Positions 12,603 through 26,161 of a DNA stretch of 64,000 bases are shown here, one piece after another. Made by a program: the position numbers and the translations under genes. Numbering within the stretch: position 1 is the first letter of the stretch; every line of letters starts with the position of its first letter. Below the pieces are notes generated by a model that was not told the DNA's origin, did not search any database, and saw nothing but the letters and a program-made list of their open reading frames with translations. The stretch lies in NCBI GenBank assembly GCA_022818135.1, contig JAFMSR010000003.1:29229404-29293403 (forward strand), written 5' to 3'. This DNA comes from Saxidomus purpurata (lineage: Eukaryota > Mollusca > Bivalvia > Venerida > Veneridae).

Positions 12603-13385
12603 ACCATAGCAAGCCAGATTTTTTATCAATGTGCTGTAATTTCAATTTTATTTACAGTTTCTTGATAGTTGGCTTTACGCCTAGGGCTGCCAATCACCAT
12701 TAACTGCCCTGCCTAAAGGAAGAGGACACCCACCAGGCCTCCCGGACCAGGGTTGCGTCGCCGCCCTTGTGCAAAGAAGAACACCACTACGACTATTTTG
12801 AAAATAAAATAAATGACAAAGACAAAAGTAACTTAGATCATTTATTTACAGCAAACAAGTTTTCAATGCTACGCACAAACATGATTTTAAAAATTAATAC
12901 AGGTTCGAATCCCAGTTTATAACTCTTTGTCACAGCAGATCATTATAACTTTTATAAAGCTTAGCATAAGTCCAAAAGTCACTAAGTCAGAAGTCATTAG
13001 TCAAAAAAAAACAACAACCGTAAGTCGAAACTTCAAATCAGTGGCCCTCAACAACACACAAGGTTGCCATGTAAACTTGACATTACAGTGTGTGGTTACT
13101 TCCAATAGTGTTGCGTTATCATAACTTCCTTTAGATGAGAACGAAATTTTGGTTCTATATTCCAGGTCTTTAAAATTGACTATGTGCACACAGTCGCATG
13201 TCACGTTAAATGGAAGTTTAAGTTTATATTTAAATAAAACATAACAATATTCCTGTAACAAGCTAAAGATTTATCAAACAGTTATGTCTGTTTTTGATAT
13301 GTCCGAAATGTCTATTTTATGAAAATGCCAAACTTTATTGACACTTTCAGAAGCCGAGATTATAAAAATGTAACTAAACAAGATA
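12603..13385 (+). repeat. Diverged tandem duplication, unit 1
   Basis: Landmarks in order: CATAGCAAGCCAGAT, TGTGCTGTAATTTCAA, ACACCACTACGAC, AAATGGAAGTTTAAGTTTA, TTTTATGAAAAT, GACACTTTCAGAAGCCG. All recur in order about 0.9-1 kb downstream. No coding content recognised. Confidence 0.65.
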
Positions 13386-13517
13386 TTATTAATAAGTATA
13401 GTTTAAAAAGATTGATTCCAATCTAGAGTAGAACCAATCTTTTGCTGTTCTGTTGTTTTTTTTTCAATTTAAGTTATGTTAATTGATATGAGCAACTTTG
13501 CATAAATGTGTATATCT

Positions 13518-14408
13518 ACCCTAGCAGGCCAGATCTTAAATGAATGTGCTGTAATTTCAACTTGAAAACAGTCTGTTGCAGGTATTACATACCTTATTAC
13601 TAGACATTGAACATTAACTGTTCTTGACTATTGAACAGTGGAAATGCATTACCTAGTACCATGGTGTAAACGCATTTGTGTAAAGAAGTAAACACCACTA
13701 CGACGATTTTTGAGAAAAAAATACTGTGAAAAATAGAAGATGTGCTGAAAGTCTCATTAAGTGGAATTATGCTCATTTTTTTTTCAAGTAATCATCCAGC
13801 TGAAACAGGTGTGTGTAAAAAATGGTAGAGGAAATAGTAGCTTTTAACCCAATACATCAAACTCTTCCTGCTACCAGTACGAAATAATAACTTTCTAAAT
13901 AGTATACTTTTCCTATTTTGACTTGGGCAGTCTTTAAAAAAAAACAACAACTGCGTGCTGGAGTTGCTTCCATTCCACTGCCGAAATCTCAACAACAACA
14001 CAAGGGAGATCACTGCGAAGAAAGGAACTATTATTTTATCAGTCCGATGTTTTTATTTCTAAAGCACCAACTTCAAATACTGATGCGGCATTTTCATTAA
14101 TTTAACACATTTATATGCACAGCAACCGGAAATTGCTTTTATAAAACTGTCACCAAAAATACACTATGTGCAGAAAGATGCGCATATTGTCACTTTAAAT
14201 GGAAGTTTAAGTTTAAGTATTTAAATAAAAACATTAAAATGGCACTATTTTTCTCTAACAAGCTAACATTTAGGTGCTACTAAACATGTAACTGTCGTGA
14301 CTTGTTCTTTTTTGATTTGTTGAAATGTCATTTTATGAAATATTGTTCTTTCAATTTTTTATTCATGACACTTTCTGAAGCCGCCTCTATAACAAAAGTA
14401 CGACATAA
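13518..14408 (+). repeat. Diverged tandem duplication, unit 2
   Basis: Second copy of the unit at 12603-13385, with the same landmarks (CTAGCAGGCCAGAT through GACACTTTCTGAAGCCG) and many substitutions and indels. The short overlapping frames here (13792-14013 minus, 13918-14100 plus) are not supported as genes. Confidence 0.65.
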
Positions 14409-14409
14409 A

Positions 14410-17041
14410 TACACGTGTAAAACATTTAGCTCATGAGGATAGTTAAAGAAGAAAACACTAATTAATTACGCCGTTCCCTTGTTTTATGTAATTGTTGACA
14501 CTTGAATAATTTAAATCATTATTTCGTATTTACTAAAGATTTTCTCTTTAGTCACACCAGTATACAGTTCAGCTAAGATTTATCGCTATCAAAGTGACCA
14601 TGAGTAATGTCTACACAATCGCTTGTCGAAAAATGAATAATAATGTTTACATTTCGTTTTTTAAAAGAAAAAAAACCCACCAAAACTCTTGTTAAATTGT
14701 TCGATGTTTGGATCGTTAGAAAACCTTCACCGTACCATTTTTGAATCATTTGATTTGCGTTGTTCAAGAATCCGGTATCCCGTTTGGACAGTCTGTGTGT
14801 CTTAATGGTCAAATACAGTGAGATTCTAGAACCAGTTACAAAGCACTGTTACAATTTGCTGACAAGAAAACCATATTCTCAATACATTTTTTGTCTTAAA
14901 TACTGATGTGCATGACGTGCACACACGTGCAAACAGGATTGAGATACAACTGCATCGTTCAGCGGAAGAATGTTGATGGGTCAAAATGGACAGATTGCTG
15001 TCAGGGATGTGTCAAAATGCCCCTTACAGGCGTTTTATTCTATAATCAAGATGTCATTACCTGTGTTTTGTTGTGTACCGTATACCGACATCTTCCAGTA
15101 ATGCAAAGACAATCGGCCGATTTATCAACACCTAACTAATAGATGAGAAATAATTTTATTAATTTCATGTATATGTATTTCAATTACCCAATTTTTGTGG
15201 TACTGCTTTAACATTGTTTCTAAAGATTTTAAAAAGGAACAAGTTTTAATATATGTTTTTTATGGTACTGTTGATCTGGTCGGGGCAATTGTTGCACGAA
15301 GCCGATCGTAATGTTCAAATATCTACTTTGATTCCAAAGTCTGTTTTATTTTTTAAAGAAAAGATGTTTTGTCTATAGCTTAGGTAAGAGACGGTGATTA
15401 CAACTATTGTTTTTTTAGTATTTTGTAGCCGTGTATACAAGGCAAGCAGTTCATCAATATGTATATATATCAATATTCATCAGTTTTATTGGTAAAGTGC
15501 AATTTATACTGTTTACAGTGATGAACACTATGTCATGAAGATGTCAAGTAATTGACAAGTAATTGCCTGCAGCATTTCAGATCCCCTTTACTGGTTGTTA
15601 TATTATATGTATATGTAACATGTCTAACAGCAGGGAATATACATAAAACTTATATTGGCACTAAACTTGTCGGGGACGTATTTTATAGATACGCCATGTT
15701 TTAGTTTCCGAAGTTATATTGCCGTTCAAATTGGTCACATTGGTGTTTAATAACTAAGAATGATGCTCAAAACACAGTGGATGCTTTAAAAGCATATAAA
15801 ACATAAGTTAAACCAAGTTATTTATGTTATTGACAATTACAAATCAAGATAAACATAACCGAAATTAATGGAAAGGATTGATTTTTTTATTTTGACTAGG
15901 ATAGTCAAAAAAGATTTGTACAGATATTTCCTCTTTATTCAATGTGAATGAAACTGTTATACATATCGTTAGTTTTGGGTTATACTATGGCAATGTTTAT
16001 CCTTCTATGAGTATGAATCACTGATTGATGTTTTATCTAAAAAATTTATGGTCACTTTGAACAGCATTATCACTTTAAGCCAGAGTTACAATAATTTCGA
16101 GTAGATGGTACATGTATTTGTTTCTTGTGTGCCCTATAGCATATTACTTGTAGACCCCAGGTCTTGCTCATCTCCATGGTATTATTGTTAGTGTTCTCCA
16201 GAACGCAATTGATGTTGTATTTTTCCACACCTCATGTACTTGGGCTGAAGTGAGTTGATAGTATTGTTTTTCTGTACATGTATATCTGGTAGCTAATTTA
16301 TCACGTCATAACGATTTTTTCTGTTGAAGTCGTTAAAGTCATAAACGACTTTAAAAATACTAGGTGACATATATAGGCTCCGTTTGTGACCATTTTCGGT
16401 CCTGCAATGATTAATGTGTTTAAGGTAATTGAGAAATGAACAATAAAATTAATAGAAACAAATTACCTTTTTTTATATCCATTTGTATTTTAATACGGAC
16501 AAAGATTATTTATTTTGCACATGACATCGTATGTCATGTTTTTGTTAAATCTTTCTCATTAGCAATTGTCAATTGATTTAGTGAAACTTGCGTGACAACA
16601 TGCTGAAGTTCTGTAACAGGAGAACATGCATATAGCCAGGGTTTTGTTTGTGACATGTATTCTGTTTGTTTGTTTTTTTACAAAATGTGTCGGATTAAAA
16701 ACTAGCTTGAGTTTGATTGCAGGATGTTGATGAAAACTTGTCGTACGTGGTATCTTTGGCGGTATTTAAGAGTGAAAATTACGACCAACATTTCTTAGCA
16801 ATGTGCATGACTTTTGGGTCAACGACAAAATCGTAATGTGAAGGAAAAGAAACAGAAAAGCGTGATTGCAGATTTTTAACTATTTTGCGCTGATCGAGTC
16901 ATACTTTTTACTTTGGCATTTAACACTTTCAAGACTGAATATGAAATAGATAAAACTTATGAAATATTGATAAACTATTTTTTTTATAAACTTACATTTA
17001 AGCAATATATCTTTATCATTGACTTTTCATTTTTTTCAGTG
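14410..17041. other. Upstream region of the galactosyltransferase gene, no exon placed
   Basis: No coding exon recognised. A non-coding first exon of the downstream gene should lie here, because its first coding exon starts right after an acceptor (TTTTTTCAG at 17039), but no 5' exon or promoter could be fixed by eye. Confidence 0.4.
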
Positions 17042-20000
17042 ATGCATCACCAGAACAGCCGATGGACGAAGCCATTCCTGACAAAATTTGTCGTCATCGT
17101 TGTTATTTTACTTATTAGCCTTCAGTACCTCGTTAATGTCGCAGTCCTACGGCGGAAGGAGTCTCTGATTTTCATTAAACTTCTCGATTCCTCTGTAGAG
17201 AAACTTTTAAACCAGACTGGGCTGGTTGTGAAAGAGAGTATGCGCGAAACTGTGACGAAGATTGAGAAGCCACGGGAATTGTGTCCAATCATTCCGCCTA
17301 AGCTAAGTAAGAAATCATTCTACGATCTTATATCTAAGTTGGTATCAATTAAGATGCAATTACGTTTCATGGTCTTGCTTTTATTATACTTACTGAAAGT
17401 TCTACTAGATTAATTCCATACCTACATGGCCCAGATTCTTCTGATGTATATGCTAAGTTGCTTTTTCTAACCGATTTCCAAGCCGAAAGAGGAGTTGAAA
17501 GGTTTTCATTTCCCCAGAAATGTTCATGCTGTGACCAGTCATCAAGAAGCTGAAAAAGAAGACCGGTTGAGTGCAGCAGGTTAAGAGCGAAGTGGATCTT
17601 AGGTAAGCGATAAAGGGTCACCATGGCCGAAGAATCAAACACAGAATATGTTCTATATGTTTCATTTTCATAATGTGAAATGTTATATTTTATTTACTTG
17701 CAGAGGGCCATGTCAATGTGAACGTTCAGGTTGAAGCCTGGGCATACATTGAGCAAGAGAATATCGTGCTTGCTCCTGGAGGACGCTACAAACCAACCGG
17801 GTGTCAGGCCAGGCATCGTGTTGCTGTTGTCATCCCGTATAGAGACAGAGAAATACACCTGAAGATATTTTTGAAAAACATACACCCGTTCCTACAAAAA
17901 CAACAACTGGACTATGGTGTATTTGTAGTAGAAATGGTGAGTACCATCGGTATTACATGACCCTTTATGTTGGAAGATTGTCATTGATTCTTATTGGCGG
18001 TCTCATTGAATTTCAATTTTATAAAAATTAATGCATCCATTTCAAAACATTATATGCTATATACAATGTGTTAAACTTTCATCAATTATTTTCTCCGTCC
18101 TCACGATATTTCATGGATATATAATCAGCATATAAGCATGCAAAACTCGGACCAAAGAGCCCACAGGCATACGTAAACTGGCATCAGTCGTTAGAGTCAT
18201 TATCTCATTACATGTCTTTTCTGGACATTTTACAACATCTTCACAATTTCTCCTTCCCTTGACTCTTGAGATAGCAGACAATTAAAATATATTTTTAAAA
18301 TGAAAATAAGACTTCGAGGGAAAAAAACACCTCTCAATCTCAACATACTTTAGTCTAGGTCATACGGTGTATACCAGCAGACGGATCAGCCTCTCAATAT
18401 ACAAGACATGGGGACTATTTTAACATGGTCCTGTGATAATAAAACTTTCTTCATGCTTGACCTAGTTTGAGCATGGAATGTTTTACTCTTGTAGCTTTGT
18501 AAATATGAAAAAATGCAAAAGAATCAATTTTAAAGTCATTTAAAATTCTTTTAGAAAGCGTGATAGACATATTTTTGTAAAATAAATCTTAAAAGTTTTA
18601 ACATTTCGGTTCAAAGGTTTAGCAAGAGACTGAGTATAACGTGAAAATAGTTTAATAATCACAGGACTAGAAGAAAAATAGAAATCTATTTCTCCTATTT
18701 GTTATTCAGAAATATGATATACTTGACGGTATGTTTGAATACATGTATATTAAATTGTCTTGTTCTGATGCGTAAGGATATGTCACTTTTGGTAACTGAA
18801 TAATGTACTGTGAATTATACGTAGATAAATCACGATTCAAGTATTTATTATGTGAAATCTAACACCTTAACAGCTCTGTTCAAGAGATTGAATTCGTATC
18901 TATTTTGCACCACCACGTCTAACGTCCAACTGACGGGTTTTTTTCTTTTTTTGCCTGACGGCCATGTTAGGAATGAAAGGCATTACATACAACAAGCAGA
19001 TTATTTTCTCAAAACGTCAACAATGAGCTAATGTTACTATGTAAAATAATATTTAGAAGAGCATATATCGAGAAATGTCTCGTTTCACACGGTGTGTCAG
19101 TATAACGACGTTTTATGGTACTGCAACACGTACAAGATTACGATAACTTTACCGAAAATTTCTGTTTTGGAGGCAATCCTTTTAATTATTGGAATAAAAA
19201 TAGTTTTGAAGTCATTTGAATTGATCCCAGATTTAAGATATGCCACTTTAATGTAGTTAAGATTTTTGGTTTGATATTTATTATTGCATAATATGCATAT
19301 CATTGAAACACGTAATTTAACATTAAGCTATTTTGTTTTAGGCAGCGGACATTAAATTCAACCGAGCTTTGTTGATGAACGTTGGCTTTGTAGAGGCAAT
19401 GAAACAATATGACTACCAATGTTTCATTTTTCATGATGTAGACCTTCTGCCTGAAGATGACCGGAATCTTTATACATGTCCGCAAACACCTAGGCACATG
19501 TCCGTAGCTATTGATAGGTTGAAGTACAAGTAGGTATTTTTCTTTCATACTATTGAAATCTGACTTTAACTAGTCAACAGTTGCATTTGAACTCATGAAT
19601 TAAAGAAGGTATCAGTTTAGATACATCCATACAGATGTGATGAATATGGAAATGGCCAATCTGGATACATCAGTAGCGTCTGCTTCATACAGATGTGATG
19701 AATTTGGAAATGGCCAATATGGATACATCAGTTTCGGCTACTTCAACCTGGTGTAATGAATATGGAAATGGCCAATCCGGCTACATGAGTAACGTCTGCT
19801 TCATACAGATATGATGAATTTGGAAATGGCCAATCTGGAAACATCAGTTTCGGCTACTTCAACCTGGTGTAATGAATATGGAAATGGCCAATCTGGATAC
19901 ATCAGTAGCGTCTGCTTCATACAGATGTAATGAATTTGGAAATGGCCAATCTGGATACATCAGTTTCGCCTACTTCAACCTGGTGTAATGAATATGGAAA

Positions 20001-23000
20001 TGGCCAATCTGGATACATCAGTAGCGTTGCTCTACGGTTGATTTGGTGGCCAATTGGATACTCGTTTCGCCTACTTCAACCTGGTGTAATGAATATGGAA
20101 ATGGCCAATCTGAATACATTAGTTTCGGCTACTTCAACCTGGTGTAATGAATATGGAAATGGCCAATCTGGATACATCAGTAGCGTCTGCTTCATACAGG
20201 TGTGATGAATTTGGAAATGGCCAATCTGAATACATCAGTTTCAGGTACTTCAGCCTGGTGTAATGAATATGGAAATGGCCAATCTGGATACATTAGTTTC
20301 GGCTACCTCAACCTAGTGTAATGAATATGGAAATGGTCAATCCAGCTAAATCAGTAGCGTCTGCTTCATACAGATGTAATGAATATGGAAATGGCCAATC
20401 TGGATACATTAATACCGGCTGCTTGATGCAGAATGCTGCTTAACAGATGTCACTACTGTCACAGGTTCAACAGTGATTTAAAGAGAAAGAGAGTTTTATA
20501 CATTTATAGAAAAACTTATGTACCAACTAACCACATGTTATTATGATTGTCTGACTCATTTACAAACATAGATGACGTATTGTTTCTCGTTAGGACACAC
20601 AGATCCCATTATCCGCCCTATAATGTCAGGCATTTATATAAAATCATAATCCGTTATCAATCTTTGTGATTCTATTTGTATTTTGTGGGAAATGGTTGAT
20701 GACTAATCTGAAAACTTAATGCACACCTTGAAATGATGTGTACGTAACTTGTGTATACATTGCTAGAATGCGCTTTACTTTGCTTTTATATTTAGCGTTT
20801 AATTGTTTAAAAAACTGATTGGAAAAGCGTTTTTTATAATAATGTACACTTTTAATCATCAGCGTAGCAGTGATTTCAACAAAACTAAAAGGAAACCACC
20901 ATATTTATTAAAACATGACTGGGATTACATGAAATGCAGGCAAATCTGAGTCACCAACGTGCTGATAATTGTAGCAAAAGTACGAAATTTCTGTGGATGT
21001 TAATAGAACACCCACTTCCACAAGCCACTTCCCCGAACAAGCCACAGAGCAGACAGCAATAAATACACAAGGCAAAATATTGGTTAGAAAAGTAGAGCAC
21101 ACAACATTACATACATATATACATGAGCTTAAACCAAACACGGGGTATATTACAAGGGTCTGATTGAGAAGACTTGTATTAGCTAAAATACCATTGATAA
21201 TGGTAAACAAGCAGGTGTATTAATGATTTATCTGAAAAATAGCTTGATATATACTCAATGGTTCCGTTCTTATATTTAAAAACGACATCAGTTCATATAA
21301 GATTTAGAGGTTATCCTATTGGACCTTCTCAAGGGTTCTATCCTTAGGTCGCTTCTCTTTTTAATGTTCAATTACAATCTCTCTCTATCTATTGGTGAAA
21401 TCTCTCATTCAACAGACCTTATCCGTGTATGTTATTCAAGATGACATAAATGTATTACATCCATTGCGTGATGCAAAGAAATTGAAATGCGAAAAGTTAA
21501 TTAACTAAAACATTTTATTACTTTAGTGAAACTTCATGTAGACAACTAATAATAAAATTTTGTCAATACATGTATTTAAAATAATTAAAGATTACATTTC
21601 ACGTTAAGATAGAAAATTATGTTACATATTTTCAGATATTTGCATATTTTCAAGTTGCCATACTTTTCAGCTATTTGCATATTTTTAGGTTGCCATATTT
21701 TCAGATATTTGATATTTTTGATAGTTCCAGATTGCTTTATCTTTAGATAAAGATAGTGCGAAATTTCAAGTTGCCTTCAGATTACTCATAGTACATCTTT
21801 CTTAGTTTGTATTTTAAAAATTGATATTTCTTGAGATTTTTGCATATTTTCAGATTGATATATTTTGGGATATTTGCATATTTCCAGGCTACCGTACACT
21901 CAAATATTTGGAGGCGTTAGCGCAATTGCAACACCACATTTCAAGAAAATCAACGGGTTTTCAAATATCTATTTTGGTTGGGGTGGAGAGGATGACGATA
22001 TGTATAGAAGGTATGGTTAACCTTTTCTGAGCTATGTTCGTGTGTTTTTTTAGCTCACCTGGCACAAAGTGTCAGAGTGAGCTATTAGGATCACTCTCTG
22101 TCTGGGGTCCGTCGTACGTCGTATGTCGTCCGTCCGTCCACCATTTCCTTCAAATGACATCTCCTCTGAAACCACTGGGCAAATGTTGATGAAACTTTGC
22201 AGGGATGTTCCTTGCATGAAGCTCTATCAAGTTATTCAAAGAATTCCATTCCATGCAGGACTCTGGTTGCTATGGCAACAAATAGGAAATACTTTAAAAA
22301 TCTTCTTCTTTGAAACCACAAGGCCTAGAGCTAAGATATTTAGCATGCGGCATTGTCTAGTGGACCTCTACCAAGATTGTTCAAATTATGACCCCCTGTT
22401 ATAACCCCTTCCTGGGAGGGAGGGGGGGGGAAGTCACTTGATATCATATAGGCTTATACCGGGAAAACACGATGCCGACAGGCAGATCATAGATATTTGA
22501 AATGTTACTTAGCATTGTGTAGTGGACCTTTACGAATTATGTTTGTTCAAATCATGACCTCTTTTATTATAGCCAATGGTAGTCAGGTGAGCGATATAGG
22601 GCCATCATGGCCCTCTTGTTTGTATTTTCAATATTGTTTTATATGTGAGTATGAAGTAATACTTGCAATCATCGAATGCGTATTTGCAATAATTATTTGT
22701 TGGGAGATATAATATACGTCAAAATTACCGTATTCCACTCTTGTGTTATAGTTCACATGCAGTGTATTTTACAATAACCTCACGTCTACACATTTATAAT
22801 ATTATGAGTCAATTACTTCACTGTTGTGAACGAACTACTTGCAATGCTTTTTTGCAGAATATTATACAGTAACCTCACAGTTATCAGGTATTCACCTGAA
22901 GTGGCTCGGTACAAAATGCTTGTCCACGCAAAAGAACACGGAAACACAGACAGGTATCACATTTTATTAGAAAACAACATTTCGATTGTCTTGTCTTGAA

Positions 23001-24348
23001 ATAAGCGCTTACCCTACTGATGGCAGGGGATTCTGAATATGAATAATTAATCAATGGTATTTTCGAAATGAAAGGTACACAAATGCATTTTAAAGACAAT
23101 CATGAAGAGTGACATGGTTGGCACTAGAAAGATTAGTGAGAAGTGCGTATTTTACTTTTGCCAGAAAAATGTGTATGTACGAGTTCGTTCTACAGGGCAG
23201 GCTTTTAATAAACGCTAATTCAAATCTTTCAAGTTGGCAAAGAACCCCATTACATTATTATCTTGTAACATATTATCCTAGTGACATCGAAAACATGCCC
23301 AAGTACGAGAGGATAACGACCCTTAACAACTTTTTACTTAAGCAACACAACTATCGTATTTGTTTTTCATTTCTTTTGCAGATTTATGCTTCTTAGGTCG
23401 GTGAAAGCCAGACGACAGACAGATGGTCTATCCAGCCTTAAATATCACGTGGACAAATTAGAACGGAGGCCTCTTTACACATGGATTCTTGTCACTGTGA
23501 ACGAAACGGAAGTTTTTAACGCTGAACCAATACATAAATTGGTATATGCGAACTTAAAACGAAGCAATGTGAAGAAACAACCTGTTATCGTTAATAACGT
23601 AAAACCAAATAAAACTGCACAAACAAGGGTAGCCCAAGACAAAAACAAAAGCGACCAAACAGCTGCAGCTGGGCAAAAAACAGATAACAATGTTAACAAA
23701 AACAGCCAAGTTAACAAAAACCATTTGGACAGTAAAGAGCATGCTAAAACAAATGTTAAGGAAAACCCTACCAAAATTAATGTTAAAACAAATGTTAAGG
23801 AAAACCCTACCAAAATTAATGTTAAAACAAATGTTAAGGAAAACCCTACAAAAATTAAAAACACGTCAGTTCGTGCTCCAAAACAGGCTGAAAAAAATAA
23901 AGTTACTGTGACAAAATACAGACGTCCAACAGTTGTCAGCTGGATACCAACTGATTTTAAAGGCATTTTACCAACAAACCTTACTAAATTCGATCCCTTG
24001 CCAATTATAGTACCCGCGCACGTGCAAAAGAAGAAACCAGTGAGACAACAGCTGTTAGCCAATAGAAAGCCTGTTCAAAAACTGGCAATAAATAGATCTC
24101 AAAACAAGTTGAATAAACTAAAAGTCGATAAAGCTGGTAAAGTTTTGCCACAAAATATGAAAGTTAACAATCGTGACAATGTGAAAAATAAGGTTGTGAA
24201 AGCGGTTATTCCAAAGAAGACTAGTAACAATCAAGCAAGTGATGATGCTCAAAGCGTGCATGATATACTTAGCGTGCACGAATTTATTCCGAAAAAGGTT
24301 GCTGTAAGTTTAGATAAACAAATGCAGGGTGATAGAAAAAATAGATAG
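17042..24348 (+). CDS. Beta-1,4-galactosyltransferase (B4GALT family), six coding exons, with long basic C-terminal tail
   Basis: A Golgi type II membrane enzyme family that transfers galactose (in some invertebrate members GalNAc) from UDP-sugar to GlcNAc ends. Predicted exons: 17042-17341, 17706-17936, 19342-19529, 21888-22010, 22858-22953, 23382-24348; phases agree, giving 634 residues. A short cytosolic end and membrane anchor (residues ~13-35, FLTKFVVIVVILLISLQYL) are followed by a stem. Family motifs: GGRYKPTGC (125-133), VVIPYRDRE (~141-149), metal-binding DVD (209-211), FGGVSA (247-252), GWGGEDDD (270-277) and the C-terminal LYTWILV (344-350). The usual catalytic domain ends near 353. 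A further ~280 residues rich in Lys, Asn, Val and Thr follow, including three 13-residue repeats (TNVKENPTKINVK). Paralogue and donor specificity cannot be assigned. Confidence 0.9.
19630..20440 (+). repeat. Intronic minisatellite, ~58-bp unit
   Basis: The core ATGAATATGGAAATGGCCAA followed by TCTGGATACATCAG recurs about every 55-60 bases, some 13 times. Two spacer types alternate (TTCGGCTACTTCAACCTGG and AGCGTCTGCTTCATACAG). It lies in intron 3 of the galactosyltransferase gene. Open frames across it are a by-product. Confidence 0.85.
21640..21885 (+). repeat. Short imperfect tandem repeat before exon 4
   Basis: TTTGCATATTTTCAGATTG-like units (also TTTTCAAGTTGCCATA) repeat with variation up to the acceptor of exon 4 at 21888. 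They supply several decoy TTTTCAG/TTTCCAG sites upstream of the acceptor used. Confidence 0.6.
22050..22620 (+). mobile_element. Bivalve dispersed repeat (AGCTCACCTG...GGCCCTCTTGTT), copy 1
   Basis: It begins TTAGCTCACCTGGCACAAAG, carries a GTCCGTCC-rich segment and TTCCTTGCATGAAGCTCTA, and ends GGGCCATCATGGCCCTCTT-GTT, with an internal palindrome GGGCCATCATGGCCC. I know these ends as abundant in bivalve genomes; superfamily unassigned. It lies in intron 4 of the galactosyltransferase gene. Other pieces are at 25152, 42060, 55231 and 62869. Confidence 0.8.
23749..23866 (+). repeat. Coding 39-bp tandem repeat, three copies
   Basis: ACAAATGTTAAGGAAAACCC and the following bases repeat three times at a 39-base period, encoding TNVKENPTKINVK in the tail of the galactosyltransferase. 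The copies are almost identical at DNA level, so the expansion is recent. Confidence 0.9.
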
Positions 24349-25151
24349 CATGATTTACTCAATAGTTATTATTTTAGTACAAATACAGAAAGCGAATTGT
24401 AGATGATTTCATTAACGCCTTCATTTTAATGATACACATTCTTATTCAGTGTTTATAGATTGAAACTAATGTATCGAAAGATCGTGCGAACAGTTTTTTT
24501 CTGATCATCCGTTGAAAAGCTGATTTTTATATCAGCTGGGTCTAAAGATTTGTGGAAGTGACCTGTTAGTAATGTCAATCTTTTTAATCTCGTACATTTG
24601 CAGAGACTCACTAAAGATTTATATATAACAACTAAATTCGTAATCTATTTTCTGTCAGTATAACCAACTGTCTCAAAGGCGTGACTGATAAATAAGTTAT
24701 TATTTCTTTCATCCTATACAGGAGAGTATATTTTGCTAAACGTAAGCGTTTACGGACCAAAAACTTTAAAATTTGTACAGCATTTCGTTTAACAGAATTA
24801 TGTTGTTGAAGTATATCTTTTCATGGTGGAATCCGTTGCTCTGTGAATTGATTTACGCCGTTGGCTCTCAGATTTTTGAGAAAAAAAAAAGTTTTTCTAT
24901 CATTTTGGAGAAATATTTTTTTCTAACGGGAGACTGAAAGCCAGCAGCTTTAGACTTCAAAACAAATCATGATATAGTTAATACCCCACGAATAACTATC
25001 AAATGGCAGCATAAAACACTACATTTTACGAGACTCACCTTTCATTTTTTAGTTTGAGCTTTGCGGTTACAATATGTTTTAGAGCACCGGAATCGACTTT
25101 CTAGGAATACATGCATCTATATGCTTTCACATTACATTTGCATATTTATTG
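24349..25151. other. 3' flank of the galactosyltransferase gene
   Basis: No further exon seen. No canonical AATAAA was noticed near the stop, so the end of the transcript is not placed. Confidence 0.35.
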
Positions 25152-25945
25152 TTAGCTCACCTGGCACAAAGTGCCAGAGTGAGCTATTAGGATCGCATTC
25201 CGTCCGTCGTTCGTCCGTCCGTCCACCATTTCCTTCAAACGACATCTCCTCTGAAACCACTGGGCAAATGTTGATGAAACTTTGCAGGGATGTTCCTTGC
25301 ATGAAGCTCTATCAAAGTTGTTCAAAGAATTCCATTCCATGCAGAACTCTGGTTGCTATGGCAACAAATAGGAAAAAAATTAAAAAAATCTTCTTCTTTG
25401 AAACCACAAGGCCTAGAGCTTAGATATTTAGCATGTGGCATTGTATAGTGGACCTCTACCAAGATTGTTCAAATTATGACCCCTGGGTCAAAATTGACCC
25501 TGCCCGGGGGTTCACTGGGTTTTACATAGGCTTATATAGAAAACTTTAAAAATCTTCTTCTCTGAAACCACAAGACCCAGTGATTAGATATTTAGTATGC
25601 AGCATTGGCTAGTGGACCTCTACCACGATTTTTCAAATTATGACCCCTCTAGGGGTGACTTGATTTTACATAGGCTTATACAGGAAAAACTTTAAAAATC
25701 TTCTTCTCTGAAACCACTGGGCCTAGAGCTTAGATATTTAGCATGTAGCATTGCCTAGAAGACTTCTTTAAAGTTTGTTCAAATCATACCCCTGGGGTGA
25801 ATTTTGGCCCTGCCCAGGGGTCACTTGTTTTATAAAAGACGTATATAGGAAAACCTATTTGGTATGTAACATTGTCTTGTGGTCTTCCACCTACTCTGTT
25901 CAGATGCTTCAGGTGAGCGGTATACGGCCATCATGGTCCTCTTGT
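25152..25945 (+). mobile_element. Bivalve dispersed repeat, copy 2
   Basis: Same start (TTAGCTCACCTGGCAC) and end (GGCCATCATGGTCCTCTTG) as the copy at 22050. It is longer because it holds several internal monomers of the form CTTTAAAAATCTTCTTCT ... TCTAGTGGACCTC ... TTCAAATTATGACCCC. Confidence 0.8.
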
Positions 25946-26161
25946 TTTATTTTTAATTTATTTAGTTTATTTCATTCAAGTGTATATATGGACAAATTTT
26001 TACTGTTGAAACAAGCTCATGCGTTGACAGAGTCTAATAGATTAAAAAAATATTGACTGTGATACTGTTAGAAATAAAATGGTTGGGAACAAATGCTTTT
26101 AGTTTGTGTTTTATTTAACCACCTGTTAAGCTGCCCAATAGTTTTTTAATTGATTTTTTCA

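Noticed and set aside
16913..17041. N-terminal extension of the galactosyltransferase frame (MAFNTFKTEYE...)
   Set aside because: It reads through a T-rich acceptor tract (TTTTTTCAG at 17039). The methionine at 17042 gives a normal short cytosolic end before the membrane anchor.
23475..24062. 195-codon minus-strand frame rich in Phe, Leu and Val
   Set aside because: It is the antisense shadow of the Lys/Asn-rich galactosyltransferase tail and looks like membrane protein only because of base composition.
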